From Streptomyces caniferus (GTDB lineage: Bacteria; Actinomycetota; Actinomycetes; Streptomycetales; Streptomycetaceae), in assembly GCF_009811555.1 (NCBI RefSeq), contig NZ_BLIN01000005.1, forward strand, positions 682,001 through 746,000: a DNA stretch of 64,000 bases, in the 5' to 3' direction. This document shows, in pieces, positions 1-30,100 of this stretch. The notes below the pieces were generated by a model. The model was given only the letters and a program-made list of their open reading frames with translations, had not been told where the DNA came from and did no database searches. The position numbers and the translations under genes are program-made. Each line of letters starts with the position of its first letter. Within the stretch, counting starts at the first letter, position 1.

Positions 1-18090
<18,090 letters not shown>

Positions 18091-18115
18091 GTGGTCGTTC
18101 CTCACCGTTCGTTGT
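18091..18115 (-). promoter_or_regulatory. Ribosome binding site overlapping the upstream stop codon (translational coupling)
   Basis: On the minus strand the sequence GGTGAGGAACGACCAC precedes ATG 18090. The GGTGAGGA stretch is the likely Shine-Dalgarno site, and its TGA is the stop codon (18104-18102) of the upstream NRPS gene. Only 11 bases separate that stop from the next start, so the two synthetases are probably translated in a coupled way at matched levels. Confidence 0.75.
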
Positions 18116-21100
18116 GGTCGCTGTTGCCGCGTGCGGCGTCTTCGAGTTCGCGCAGGACGTGCTCCTCCACCAGGTCCGCCAGGGCGGCGACCGTGCGGGT
18201 CGTCAGCACGTCCCGGGGGGTGAGCTCCACACCGAAGGTCTCGTTGGCCCGGGAGGCGATGAGCAGGCTGCGCAGCGAGTCGCCACCGAGGGCGAAGAAG
18301 TCGTCCTCGGCGCCCACGGTCGTCTCCAGGGCCTGGGACCAGACGTCCGCGAGGAATTGCTCGGTGGGGGTGCGCGGGGCGACGTGTGCGGTGGGCTCGT
18401 GCAGGTCGGGACCGGGTGCGGGCAGGGCCGCGCGGTCGGTCTTGCCGTTCTCGGTGAGCGGGAAGCGCTCCAGGACGACGAAGGCCGAGGGGACCATGTG
18501 TCCGGGCAGCGTCCGGGCGGCGAACGCGCGCAGCTCCGCGCCGGCCGGGACCTCGGCGTCCGGTGCGGCGAGCAGGTGGGCCACCAGGCGCGGCGTTCCG
18601 GGCTCGTCCTCCCGTACGGACACCACGGCATCGGCGACGGCGGGGTGGCCGGCCAAGGTGGCCTCGACCTCTCCTGCCTCGATCCGGTGGCCGTGCAGTT
18701 TCATCTGGTGGTCGGTGCGGCCGAGGTAGTGCAGCTCGCCCCGGGCGTCGCGGCGGACGAGGTCGCCGGTGCGGTACATCCGGTCGCCCGGCGCGCCGTA
18801 CGGGTCGGCGACGAACCGCGTGGCGGTCAGGCCGGGGCGGTGGAGGTAGCCGCGGGCCAGCGAGGGTCCGCTGATCCACAGCTCGCCGGCGATGCCGTCG
18901 GCGACCGGGCGCAGGCGCCCGTCGAGCACATACACCCGGCTGCCCGGCCGCGGGCGCCCGATGGGGGGTGCGGCGCCGTCCGGCCGGAGCGGTCCTGACC
19001 AGGTGGCGACGACCGTGGCCTCGGTGGGCCCGTACGAGTTGATCATCCGGTGGTGCGGGGCCCAGCGTGCGACCAGGTCGGCGCCGCAGGCGTCCGCGCC
19101 GACGATGAGCGTGCGCAGGTCCGGCAGCGTTCCCGCGGTGGCTGGCGGCACCGTGGCGAGCGCGGCGGGCGGCAGCAGGGTGTGGGTGATGCCCTCCCGG
19201 CGCAGCACCTCTGCCAACTGCTCGCCGAGCAGCGGTCCGGGCGGCGGCACCACGAGGCGGGCACCGGCCGGCAGGGCCATGCACAGCTCCAGCACCGAGG
19301 CGTCGAAGCTGGGGGTGGCGAAGGCCAGGACCCGGTCGCCCGGCCGCACTTGGTAGTGATCGGCCTCGGTGGCGGCGAAGCCGGCCAGGCCGCGGTGGGT
19401 GACGACCACGCCCTTGGGGGTGCCGGTGGAGCCGGAGGTGTAGATCACGTAGGCCGGGTCGTCGAGGGCGAGCGGGCGGACGCGGTCCCGGTCGGTGGGC
19501 CGGTGGGCGGGTGCGGCGTCGTCCTCGGCGGCCAGGAGGTCGTGGACCTCGTCGGCCTCCAGGGTGACGGCCGGTGCGGCGTCGCGCAGCATCAGCGCGA
19601 TCCGCTCGGCCGGGTACCCGGGGTCCACGGGCAGGTAGGCGGCGCCCGTCTTGGCGGTAGCGAGCTGGGCGACGACCATGTCGGCCGATCTCGGCAGGAC
19701 CAGGGCGACGAGGTCACCGGGGCCGGCCCCCCGGGTGAGGAGGTGGTGTGCGAGGCGGTTGGCCCGCGCCTCCAACTGGGCGAAGGAGAGCCGGAGGTCC
19801 GGTGCGGTCACCGCGGGGGCGTCCGGCCGGCGGTCGACCGCCGCCTCGACGAGCGCCGCCAGGGTGGCGGCCGGGACGGTCTCGTCCGCCGGTGCGGAGC
19901 GCCCGGTCAGCCGGTCGCGCTCGTCCGGCGGCAGGATGTCGATCCCGTCCACGCTCGTCGCGCCGTCGGGGGCCGCCAGGGCGCCCAGGGTGTGCACCAG
20001 CTGGGCGGCCAGGGACCGGGCGGTGGACTCCTCGAAGTACCGCGGGTCGTAGCCGAGTTCGACGCTCAGGTGGGTGTCGGGCGAGATCACCACGGTGAGC
20101 GGGTAGTTGGTGGCCTCCAGGGCGTGCAGATCACGGACCCGCAGGCCGTGCGCGGTGGCCGCGGTGTCGTTGATCGGGTAGTTCTCGAAGACCACCAGGC
20201 TCTCGAACAGCGGTGTCCCGGCGGGCAGTTCGCTCCAGTTGCGCAGGTCGGACAGCGGGACGTGGTCGAAGCCGCGGGCGTCGGCCTGCGCGGACTGCAG
20301 ACCGCGCAGCCAGTCGGCCGGGGCCGCGCCGCCGTCCACGTCGCACCGCACCGGCAGGGTGTTGATGAACAGGCCGGTGATGGCGTCGGCGCCGGGCAGG
20401 TCGGCGGGCCGGCCGGAGACCGTCGTGCCGAAGCACACCTCGCGCTCTCCGCTCCAGCGCGCCAGCAGCAGGCCCCAGACTCCTTGGACCACGGTGTTGA
20501 GGGTGAGGTGGTGGCGCCGGGCGAAGTCCTGGAGCGCGGCGCTCTCCCGTTCGCCGAGCCGCTCGGAGAGCCAGGTGCCGGCGCGGGTGGCGGCACCTGG
20601 CGCCGGGCGCCGGTCGTAGGGCAGCGGGGTGGGGGCGGTCAGGCCGGCCAGCGCCGTGCGCCAGTGCGCTTCGGCCGGGGCCGTGTCGTGGGCGGCGAGC
20701 CAGGCGGCGTAGTCCGCGAACGGCCTGCGGTCCGGCAGGTCCGGGGCGGTGCCCCGGGTGAGCGCCGCATGGCAGGAGAACACGTCCGACAGGACCTGGA
20801 AGACGCTCCATCCGTCGAGCAGCACATGGTGGAAGGTCCACACGACCCGCACCTCGGCCGGGGACAGCCGGACGAGGGTGAGCCGCAGCAGCGGCGCCCG
20901 GTCCAGGGCGAGCCCGCGATCCCGGTCCTCGGCGAGCAGCCGCGTCAGTTCGGCGTCGCGCCGCTCCTCGCTCAGGCCGCTCCAGTCGAGCTCGGTGACG
21001 GGCAGCGCGACGGAGCGGTGGACGGTCTGCAGGGGTACCGGCACCTCGTGCAGGATCACGGCGCTGCGCAGCACGGGGGTGCGGTCGACGACCTGCTGCC

Positions 21101-24100
21101 AGGCGGCGGCCAGCAGCCGGGAGTCGGGGACGCCGTCCAGAACGAAGGTGGCCTGTTCCACGTAGAGCCCCTGGTCGGGTTCGTCGAGCCCGTGGAAGAC
21201 CAGTCCGGTCTGGGTGGGGGTCAGCGGGTAGACGTCCGTGACGTCCCGGCCGTCGCCGACGAGCCGGTCGACGGTGTCCTGGTCGAGGCGGACCAGCGGG
21301 AAGTCGGAGGGCGTGCGCCCGCCGGCGTCCGGCTCCGCGCAGTGCCGCACGATCTCCCGCAGTTCGGCGGTCATCGCCTCGGCCAGTTCGGCCACGGTGG
21401 CCCGCAGGTGCCGGTTCGTCGAGTACGACCAGGTGAACTCCAGCCGCTTGTCCGCCACCAGGCCGACGACGTCGATCAGGTGCGGCCGGTCGGCCGCCCG
21501 GTCCATGTCGCCCTCCAGCGCGCCGTACGGCGCGTGCAGCAGGCCGTCGCCCGCGGACGCGCTCCAGTCCTGCTGGCCGAGGTAGTTGAAGGCGATCTGC
21601 GGGTCGGCCGGCAGCCCCGTGGCCGCCGGGGTGCGCAGCCGGCGCAGCGCGCCGTGTCCCAGGCCGTGCCCGGGCAGCGTCCGCAGGCCCTCCTTGGCGG
21701 ACTTCAGCGCCGTGGCGAGGTCCGCGTGCGGCGGCAGGTCCAGCGCGACCGGGAACATGGTGGTGAACCAGCCGACGGTGCGGGAGAGGTCGACATCGTC
21801 GAAGATCTCCTCGCGGCCGTGGCCCTCCAGTCCGATCCGTACCCGGTCGTGCCCGGTCCAGCGGGCCAGCACCCGGCCCAGGGCGCACAGCAGGACGTCG
21901 TTGATCCGGGTCCGGTAGACGTCCGGCACGTCCTGGAGGAGGCGGCGGGTCTCCTCGGCGTCCAGGCGGACGGTCACGGTGTCCTCGGAGTCCGCGGAGT
22001 TGCGGCCCGTGCGGTCGGTGGGCAGGTCCGTGTGACCGTCCGGCGCGCTCCAGTAGGCGAGTTCGTCGTCGAAGCCGCCGGCGGCGGTGTGGTCGTGCAG
22101 CCGCTGCGCCCAGGCGCGGAACGAGGTGGTCTTGGGGCCGAGCCCGGCCCGGCCCCCGGCGCGCACCCGGCGGTAGGCGGTGTCGAGGTCCTCCAGGATG
22201 ATCCGCCAGGACACCGCGTCGACGACCAGGTGGTGGGCCGCCAGCAGCAGGACCGGGCGGTCCTGCTCGCCCCGGTGGCACAGCGCGGTCGTCAGCAGCG
22301 GTCCGTCCGCGAGGTCGAAGCCCGCGCACAGGTCCGCGGTCAGCCTGCGCAGTTCCGCGGTGCGGTCCTGCGGCTCCAGGTGCGCGAGGTCGTGGACCTC
22401 CAGGGCGGGAGCCGCACCGGGCGCCGCGCTGTACTGGCGCCAGTGGCCGTCGCCGGTCGTCTCGTACCCCATGCGCAGGGCGTCATGGTGCTCCAGCACC
22501 GCGGCCAGGGCGGCGCGCAGCGCGCCCTCGTCGACCTCGGCGGCCAGCTCGAAGGAGAGCGCCTGGGTGAAGTGGCCGGGGCTGTCCGGGACGCTGTCGA
22601 ACAGCCAGTGCTGGACGGGGGTGAGCGGCACCTCGCCCACCACCGGGCCCTGTTCGGCGGTGGACACCACGGCCGACAGTTCGCCGGACGCCGCGGCCAG
22701 GGCGGCGACGGTCTGGTGGACGAACAGATGGCGCGGGGTCAGCGCGAGGCCCGCGCGGCGGGCCGCGGAGACGATCTGGATGCTGAGGATCGAGTCCCCG
22801 CCGAGGGCGAAGTAGTTGTCCTCGGCGCCGACCCGTTCCACGCCCAGCACCTCGGCCCAGATCCCGGCGAGCACCCGCTCGGCGTCCGTGCGCGGCGGGA
22901 CGTACCCGGCGGCCGGGGCGGCCCAGTCGGGCGCCGGCAGGGCACGCCGGTCGAGCTTGCCGGTGGCTCCCAGCGGCAGCCGCTCCAGGGGAACGACGAC
23001 CGCGGGGACCAGGTGGTCGGGCAGGCTCTGTGCGAGGAAGGCACGCACCGCGGCGGGATCGGCGCCCGCCGCACCCCGGGTGACCACATAGCCCACCAGG
23101 CGCTTGTGGCCGTCGGTCTCGACCACCCGCGCGGCGGCCTCGGCCACCTCGGGGTGCCGGGCCAGTGCGGCCTCGACCTCGCCCAGTTCGATGCGGAAGC
23201 CGCGCACCTTGACCTGGTCGTCGCCGCGGCCGAGGTACTCCAACTGCCCCTCGGCGTCCCAGCGCACGAGGTCACCGGTGCGGTACATCCGCTCGCCCGG
23301 AGGCCCGAACGGATCGGCCAGGAAGCGCCGGGCGGTCAGACCCGGCCGGGCGAAGTACCCGCGGGCCACGCCGGTCCCGGCGAGGTAGAGCTCGCCGGGC
23401 ACGCCGACGGGGACCGGCCGCAGATGCGGATCGAGGACGTAGGCCCGCGCGCCGGCGACGGGGCTGCCGATCGGCGGGGTGCGGTCCGGGTCGGCGGGGT
23501 CGCAGTACCAGGCGGTGGCGTAGACGGTGGCCTCGGTGGGGCCGTAGATGTTGGCGACCCGGCAGCCGGGGACGGCGGCGCGGACCTCTCGTACGGTACG
23601 GGCGGCGAGCCCCTCACCGGCCAGCACCACGGTGTCCGCCGTGACGTGCACGGTGTCCTCGGCGAGCAGCTGGCCGAGGGCGGACGGGACGGCGCTCAGC
23701 AGGCTCGCGGTCCAGGGGGCGGAGCGTTCGGCGAGGGCCAGCAGGTCGCTCACGATCTCCACGCAGCCACCGGACAGCAGCGGGCTGAAGATCTCGAAGA
23801 CCGACACATCGAAGTTGAGCGAGGTGGACGCCACGACGTGGGACAGCCCTCGGCCGCCGAACTCACCGGCCGCCCAGTCGGCCAGCGCGACCACCGATCC
23901 GTGGGTGGCCACCACGCCCTTGGGCAGGCCCGTCGAGCCCGAGGTGTGGATGACGTAGGCGGGGTGGGCGGGCAGCAGCGCACCGGCCCGCTCGCCGTCG
24001 CCGAGGTCGGCGGCGGACTGTGCGGCGAGCAGGGGAGCGGTCCCGGGGTCGTCGAGCGCGATCCGGGTGGCGGGCCCCTCGGGCAGCCGGCCGGCCAGCT

Positions 24101-27100
24101 CGGCGGTGGTGAGCACGATGTCCGGCCCGATGTCGTCGAACAGGAAGGAGACGCGCTCGGCCGGGTACTTGGGATCGACCGGCAGATAGCCGGCGCCGCT
24201 CTTGAGCACGGCCAGCAGGGCCACGATCAGGTCGGCGGTGCGCGGCAGGGCGAGGGCGACGAACCGCTCCGGGCCCGCGCCCGAGGCGATCAGCAGCCGG
24301 GCCAGGCGGTTGGCGCGTTCGTTCAGCTCCCGGTAGGTGAGCTTGTCGGTCCCGGACAGCACGGCGGTGGCGTGCGGGGTGCGGTCCGCCTGCGCCTCGA
24401 ACACCTCGGGCAGGACGCGCCGCGGCCGGGTGGCGACGTCCCCGCCGAACTCCCGCAGGATGCGCCCGCGTTCGCCGGTGGTGAGCAGCGGCAGGTCGCC
24501 CAGGCGGCGGTCCGGGTCGGCCGCCATCTCCGTCAGCAGGACCCGCAGGCAGGTGCCCAGCCGCTCGACCGTCGCGGCGTCGAAGGCCGCCGGGTCGTAG
24601 TCGAGGGCCACGGTGAGGCGTTCACCGGGGGCGACGATCACACTCAGCGGGTAGTTGGTCGGCTCCAGGTCGCGTTCCTGCTGGATGCCGAGGCCATGAC
24701 GGGCGAGAGCGTCGCTGTCGAAGGGGTAGTTCTCGAAGACCACGATGCTGTCGAACAGGCCGGTCCCGCGCGGGACTTCGCTCCAGGTCTGGAGCTCGGT
24801 CAGGGAGACGAAGTCGTAGCGCCTGGACTCGGACTGGGCCGTCTGCAGGTCGCGCAGCCAGTCCAGCAGCCCGCGCTGCCCGTCGACCCGGACCCGGGTG
24901 GGGAGGGTGTTGATGAACAGGCCGACCATGGACTCCACACCGGGCAGCGCGGCGGGCCGCCCGGAGACGGTGGTGCCGAAGACCACGTCGTCGCTGTTGC
25001 TGTAGCGGGACAGCAGCAGGCCCCAGGCGCCCTGCAGCACGGTGTTCATGGTGAGGCCGGACCGCTGTGCGGTCTCCCGCAGGCGCGTGGAGTCGGCCTC
25101 GTCCAGCGTGACGTGGACCGAGCCCGAGGACGAGGCGCGGTGGGCCTCCAAGGGCTTGCGGTCCCGCGGGAGTTCGGTCGGCGAGGTGAATCCGGCCAGC
25201 GCGGTGCGCCAGTGCCGTTCGGCCTGTGTGCTGTCCTGCTCCGCCAGCCAGCGCAGGTAGCTGCCGAAGGGCGGTCGGGCGGGGACCTCGGGGCGGCGGC
25301 CCGCGGTGAGCGCCGCGTACCGTTCGCAGATCTCGTCGAAGACCTGGGCCGCGCTCCAGCCGTCGAGCAGGACGTGGTGGAACGTCCACACCAGCCGGAC
25401 CCGGTCGTCGGACAGCTTGATCAGGGCCAGCCGCATCAGCGGGGCGGCGGCGAGGTCGAGGCCGGCCGCCCGGTCCTCGGCGAGCAGGGCGGTCAGCGCG
25501 CGCTCGCTCGCGTCCGCGTCCCACCCGGACCAGTCGTGGTGGGTGACGGGCACGGTGGCCCGCGCCTGGACGACCTGGAGCGGCTCGGCGGTCTCCTCCC
25601 ACACCAGGCGGGTGCGCAGCATCGGGTTGGCGTCGGCCGCCTGCTGCCAGGCCGTGGCGAGCGCGACCGGGTCGGTGACACCGGAGAGCACCAGCTGGAC
25701 CTGGTTGAAGTAGGTGTGGGAGTCGGGGTCCATCAGGCTGTGGAAGAGCATCCCCGCCTGCATCGGGGTCAGCGGGTAGATGTCCTCCACCGCGCGGCCG
25801 TCCGCCGCGACCCGGTCCACGGCCGCCTGGTCGAGGCGGGCGAGCGGGTAGTCGGAGGGGGTGCGGCCGCCGGCGTCCGGCTCCGCGCAGTGCGCGACGA
25901 TGTCCTCCAGCGCCGTGAGCATGCCGGTGGCCAGCGCGGTGACCGTCTCCTCGTGGTGCACTCCGCTGCTGTAGTACCAGGTGAGTTCGAGACACCGTTC
26001 CTCGACCCGGCCCACCACGTCCAGCAGGTGCGGCCGCACGGACTCGGGCGCGGCGGCGCCGTCGAGCCCGCCGCGCACCGTGCGGATCAGCCGTCCGTCG
26101 CCGGACCAGTCGAACTGCCCCAGGTAGTTGAAGCTGATCCGGGGCTGGGGCGCACCGGCGAGTTCGGCGGCTCCCGCGAGGTGCCGCAGCGCCCCGTGGC
26201 CGAGCCCGCGGCCGGGGACCGCGCGCAGTTGTTCCTTGACGGACTTGAGCGCCGCGGCCCAGTCGCCGGCCGGGACGTCCAGGGCGACGGGGAACAGCGT
26301 GGTGAACCAGCCGACCGTACGGGACAGGTCGACGCCGTCGAAGAGGTGGTCCTCGCGGCCGTGTCCTTCCAGGCCGACGGCGACGGTGCGCTCTCCGGTC
26401 CAGTCGGCCAGCACCCGGCCGAGCGCGGTGAGCAGCACGTCGTTGATCTGCGTGCGGTAGACGCCGGGCACCTTCTGCAGCAGGTCGCCGGTCCGTTGCC
26501 GGTCCAGGCGGACGGTGACCGAGCGCAGGTCGGCGATCGTGTTGCTGCCGTCGGCGTCGACGGGCAGCGCAGCCGCGGAGTGTGCGGCCACCGCGTTCCA
26601 GTGCGCACGCTCCCCGTCGAAGGCGCCGGCCTCGGTGTGGGCGTGCAGCCGGCGGGCCCATTCCTGTACGGAGGTGGTCCGGGCGAGCGGGCTCGACGGC
26701 TCACCGGTGCGGGCCTGCTGGTAGGCGCTCTCCAGGTCCTCCAGCAGCACCCGCCAGGAGACCCCGTCGACCACCAGGTGGTGCACGGTCAGGAACAGCC
26801 GCGGCGGCTGGTTGCGGGCACCGGTGAACAGCTGGGCGGCGAGCAGCGGGCCCGCGTCCAGCCGGAAGCCGGCGTGCGCCTCGGTCGTGGCGGCCTCGAC
26901 CGCGGCGGCGCACTCCTCCTCGTCGCGTCCGGCCAGGTCGCGCACCTGCAGCAGCTGCGGTGCGGTGGCGTCCGGGGCGGGGCAGTGCTGGTGCCAGGTG
27001 CCGTCGGCGCGCTGCGCGAAGCGGGCCCGCAGGGCGTCGTGGTGGGTCCACAGGACGTTCAGGGCACGGTCCAGCGCCTGCGGATCGGGCTCCTCGGCCA

Positions 27101-30100
27101 GTTCGATGACCAGGGACTGGTTGAAGTACCCGGGACGCTCCGGTCCGGCGTCCAGGAACCAGTGCTGGATCGGGAGGAGGGGGACGTCCCCGGTCACCGG
27201 GCCGGTGCCGCTGACCGTGGTGGTGGCACCGGTGGCGGCGGCCAGGGCGGCGATCGTGGGGTGCCGGAACAGGTCCCTGGGGGTCAGCGTCAGGCCCGCC
27301 CGGCGGGCGCGCGAGACGACCTGGATGCTGAGGATCGAATCGCCGCCCAGCATGAAGAAGTTGTCCTCGACGCCCACCCGGTCGACGCCCAGCAGGGCGC
27401 ACCAGATCTCGGCGAGGATCCGCTCGGCCTCGGTGCGCGGCGCGAGGTGCTCACCGGCGGTGGCGGCCGACCAGTCGGGGGCGGGCAGCCTGCGCCGGTC
27501 CACCTTTCCGTTGCCGGTGAGGGGCAGCGCGTCCAGGGTCACGAACGCGGCGGGGAGCATGTAGTCGGGCAGCTCGGCGGCGAGGGCGGCGCGCAGCTCG
27601 TCCGCCTGCGGCACGGTCGCGTCCGGGGCGGGGACGAGGTAGGCGACCAGGCGCTTGCGGCCGCCGTCGGCGGGCACGGTCACCACCGCTTCACCGACCG
27701 CGGCATGGCGGGTGAGCACGGCCTCGATCTCGGCCGGTTCGACGCGGAAGCCACGGATCTTGATCTGGTCGTCGGCGCGCCCGACGAAGTGGAGTTCGCC
27801 GTCGGCGCTCCAGCGCACGATGTCGCCGGTGCGGTACATCCGGGTCCCGGCCGGTCCGAACGGGTCGGCCAGGTAGCGTTCGGCGGTCGCGCCGGGGCGG
27901 CCTGAGTAGCCACGGGCGAGCCCGGCGCCCGCGAGGTAGAGCTCTCCCGGGATGCCCGGCGGCTGGGGCTGCAGCGCGTCGTCCAGGACGTAGACGCGGG
28001 TGTTGTCCAGCGGGCGTCCGATGGGCAGGGCGGCGGGCAGCGGGTCGCCGGAGCGGAACGGCCGCCGGGTGGCGAAGGTGGTCGTCTCGGTGGGGCCGTA
28101 GCCGTCGACCACGGTCAGGCCGGGGCAGGCGTCGAGGACGCGGCGGACCGCGGCGCCCGGCACCGCCTCGCCGCCGGTCCACACCTCCCGGGCGCCGCGC
28201 AGGCACTCGGGGTCCTCCTGGGCCAGCAGGCGGAACAGTCCGGCGGTCAGCCACAGGCAGGTGACGCCCTGCTCGGTGACGGCCCGGCGCACCGTGGCGG
28301 CGTCCACGTCGGCCGGCGGGGCGAGAACGGCCCGGCCGCCGCGCAGCAGGGGCACCCACAGTTCGTAGGTGGCCGCGTCGAAGGCCTGCGGGGAGTGCAC
28401 CAGGACCCGGTCGTGTCCGTCGAAAGCGCGGTCGAAGGCGAGCGCCACGACGTCCCGGTGGCGCACCGCGACGCCCTTGGGGCGGCCGGTGGAGCCGGAG
28501 GTGAACATCAGGTAGAGCGCGTTGTCGGGGTGGAGGACGGGCAGGGGCGTGCCCTCCGGGGCGACGGGGCCGGCCGGTGCGTCCGTGACCTGCAGGGTGC
28601 GCCCGCCGGGCGCCGCCGCGCGGGCGGTCTCCTCCCAGGCGGCGTCGGTGAGCACCAGGCCGGCCGTGGTCTCCGCCAGCACCTGCCGCAGCCGCTCCCG
28701 TGGCGCGCGGCCGTCCAGCGGGACGTACACACCGCCCGCCTTGACGAGCGCGAGCTGGGCGACGACGAGGGCGGCCGACCGGTCCATGAGGACCCCGACG
28801 GGGGTCTCCGGCCGCACGCCGAGCCCGGCCAGCCGACGGGCCAACGCGTCGGTGCGGGCGTCGAGTTCCCGGTAGGTCAGCCGGGTGTCCCCGGCGTCCA
28901 GCGCCGTGGCGTCGGGGGTGCGCCGGACCTGGGCGGCGAACAGCTCGGCCACCGTGCCCTCGGGCAGCGTGGTGGCGGTGTCGTTCCACTCCTCGACCAC
29001 CTGACGGCGGCGTGCCGCGCCGAGCACCGGCAGCCGCGCGGGCGGGCGACCGCCGTCCGCGGCCATGCCCTCCAGCAGCACGGTGAGGTACTCGCCCATC
29101 CGCTCGACGGTGGCCGCGTCGAAGAGTTCCGGGTCGTAGCCGAGCCGCAGGGCCAGCTCCGGACCGGGGTAGGCGACCAGGCTCAGCGGGTAGTTGGTGG
29201 TCTCGATGCCGTCGAGACCGCTCAGCCGCAGTCCGTGCGCGGCGGCGAGGTCGTCGCCGACCGGGTAGTTCTCGAACACCACGATGCTGTCGAAGAGTCC
29301 GACCCGCTCGGGCAGGTCGCTGAACGCCTTCAGCCGGGCGAGCGGGACGAAGTCGAAGCGCCGGTCGTCGGTCTGGATCTCCTGGACCCGGCGCAGCCAG
29401 GCCGTCAGGGTGCCGTCGGCGGGGACGGTCAGCCGCGTCGGTACGGTCGCGATGAACAGGCCGTTCATCGCCTCGACGCCGGGCAGCTCCGGCGGCCGAC
29501 CGGACACGGTGGTGCCGAAGACGACGTCGGACCGGCCCGTCTGGCGGGCCAGCAACAGCGCCCAGGCGCCCTGTACCAGCGTGTTCATGGTCAGGCCCGC
29601 GTCCTTGGCCAGGTGGTCCAGGCGGCGGGTGGTGGCGGCGGGCAGGGAGATCCGCACCGCCTCGGTGGACTCCGCGCGGTGGGTCTCCCGGGGCTCACGG
29701 TCGAAGGGCAGCGCGGTGGGCTCGCTCCAGCCGTCGAGCCGGGCCTGCCAGTGCGCTTCGGCCTGGGCCCAGTCGCGGTCCTGCAGCCAGGCCACGTAGT
29801 CGCGGAACGGGCGGCGGCCGGGCAGGCCCGCGTCCGCGGGCGCGTCGTCGCCGGCCGCCCGGCCGCGCAGCGCGGCGTGGCACCGGAAGACGTCGGAGAG
29901 CACCTGGAACAGGCTCCAGCCGTCGAGCACCAGGTGGTGGAAGGACCACACCACCTGCACCTCGGTGTCGGAGCGCCGGGCCAGGACCAGGCGCAGCAGC
30001 GGGGCGGTGTCGAGGTCGATCCCGCGCCGCCGGTCGCTCTCGAGCAGTTCTTGCAGCTCGGTCCGGCGTTCGTCGTCCGACAGGGCCCGCCAGTCCAGTT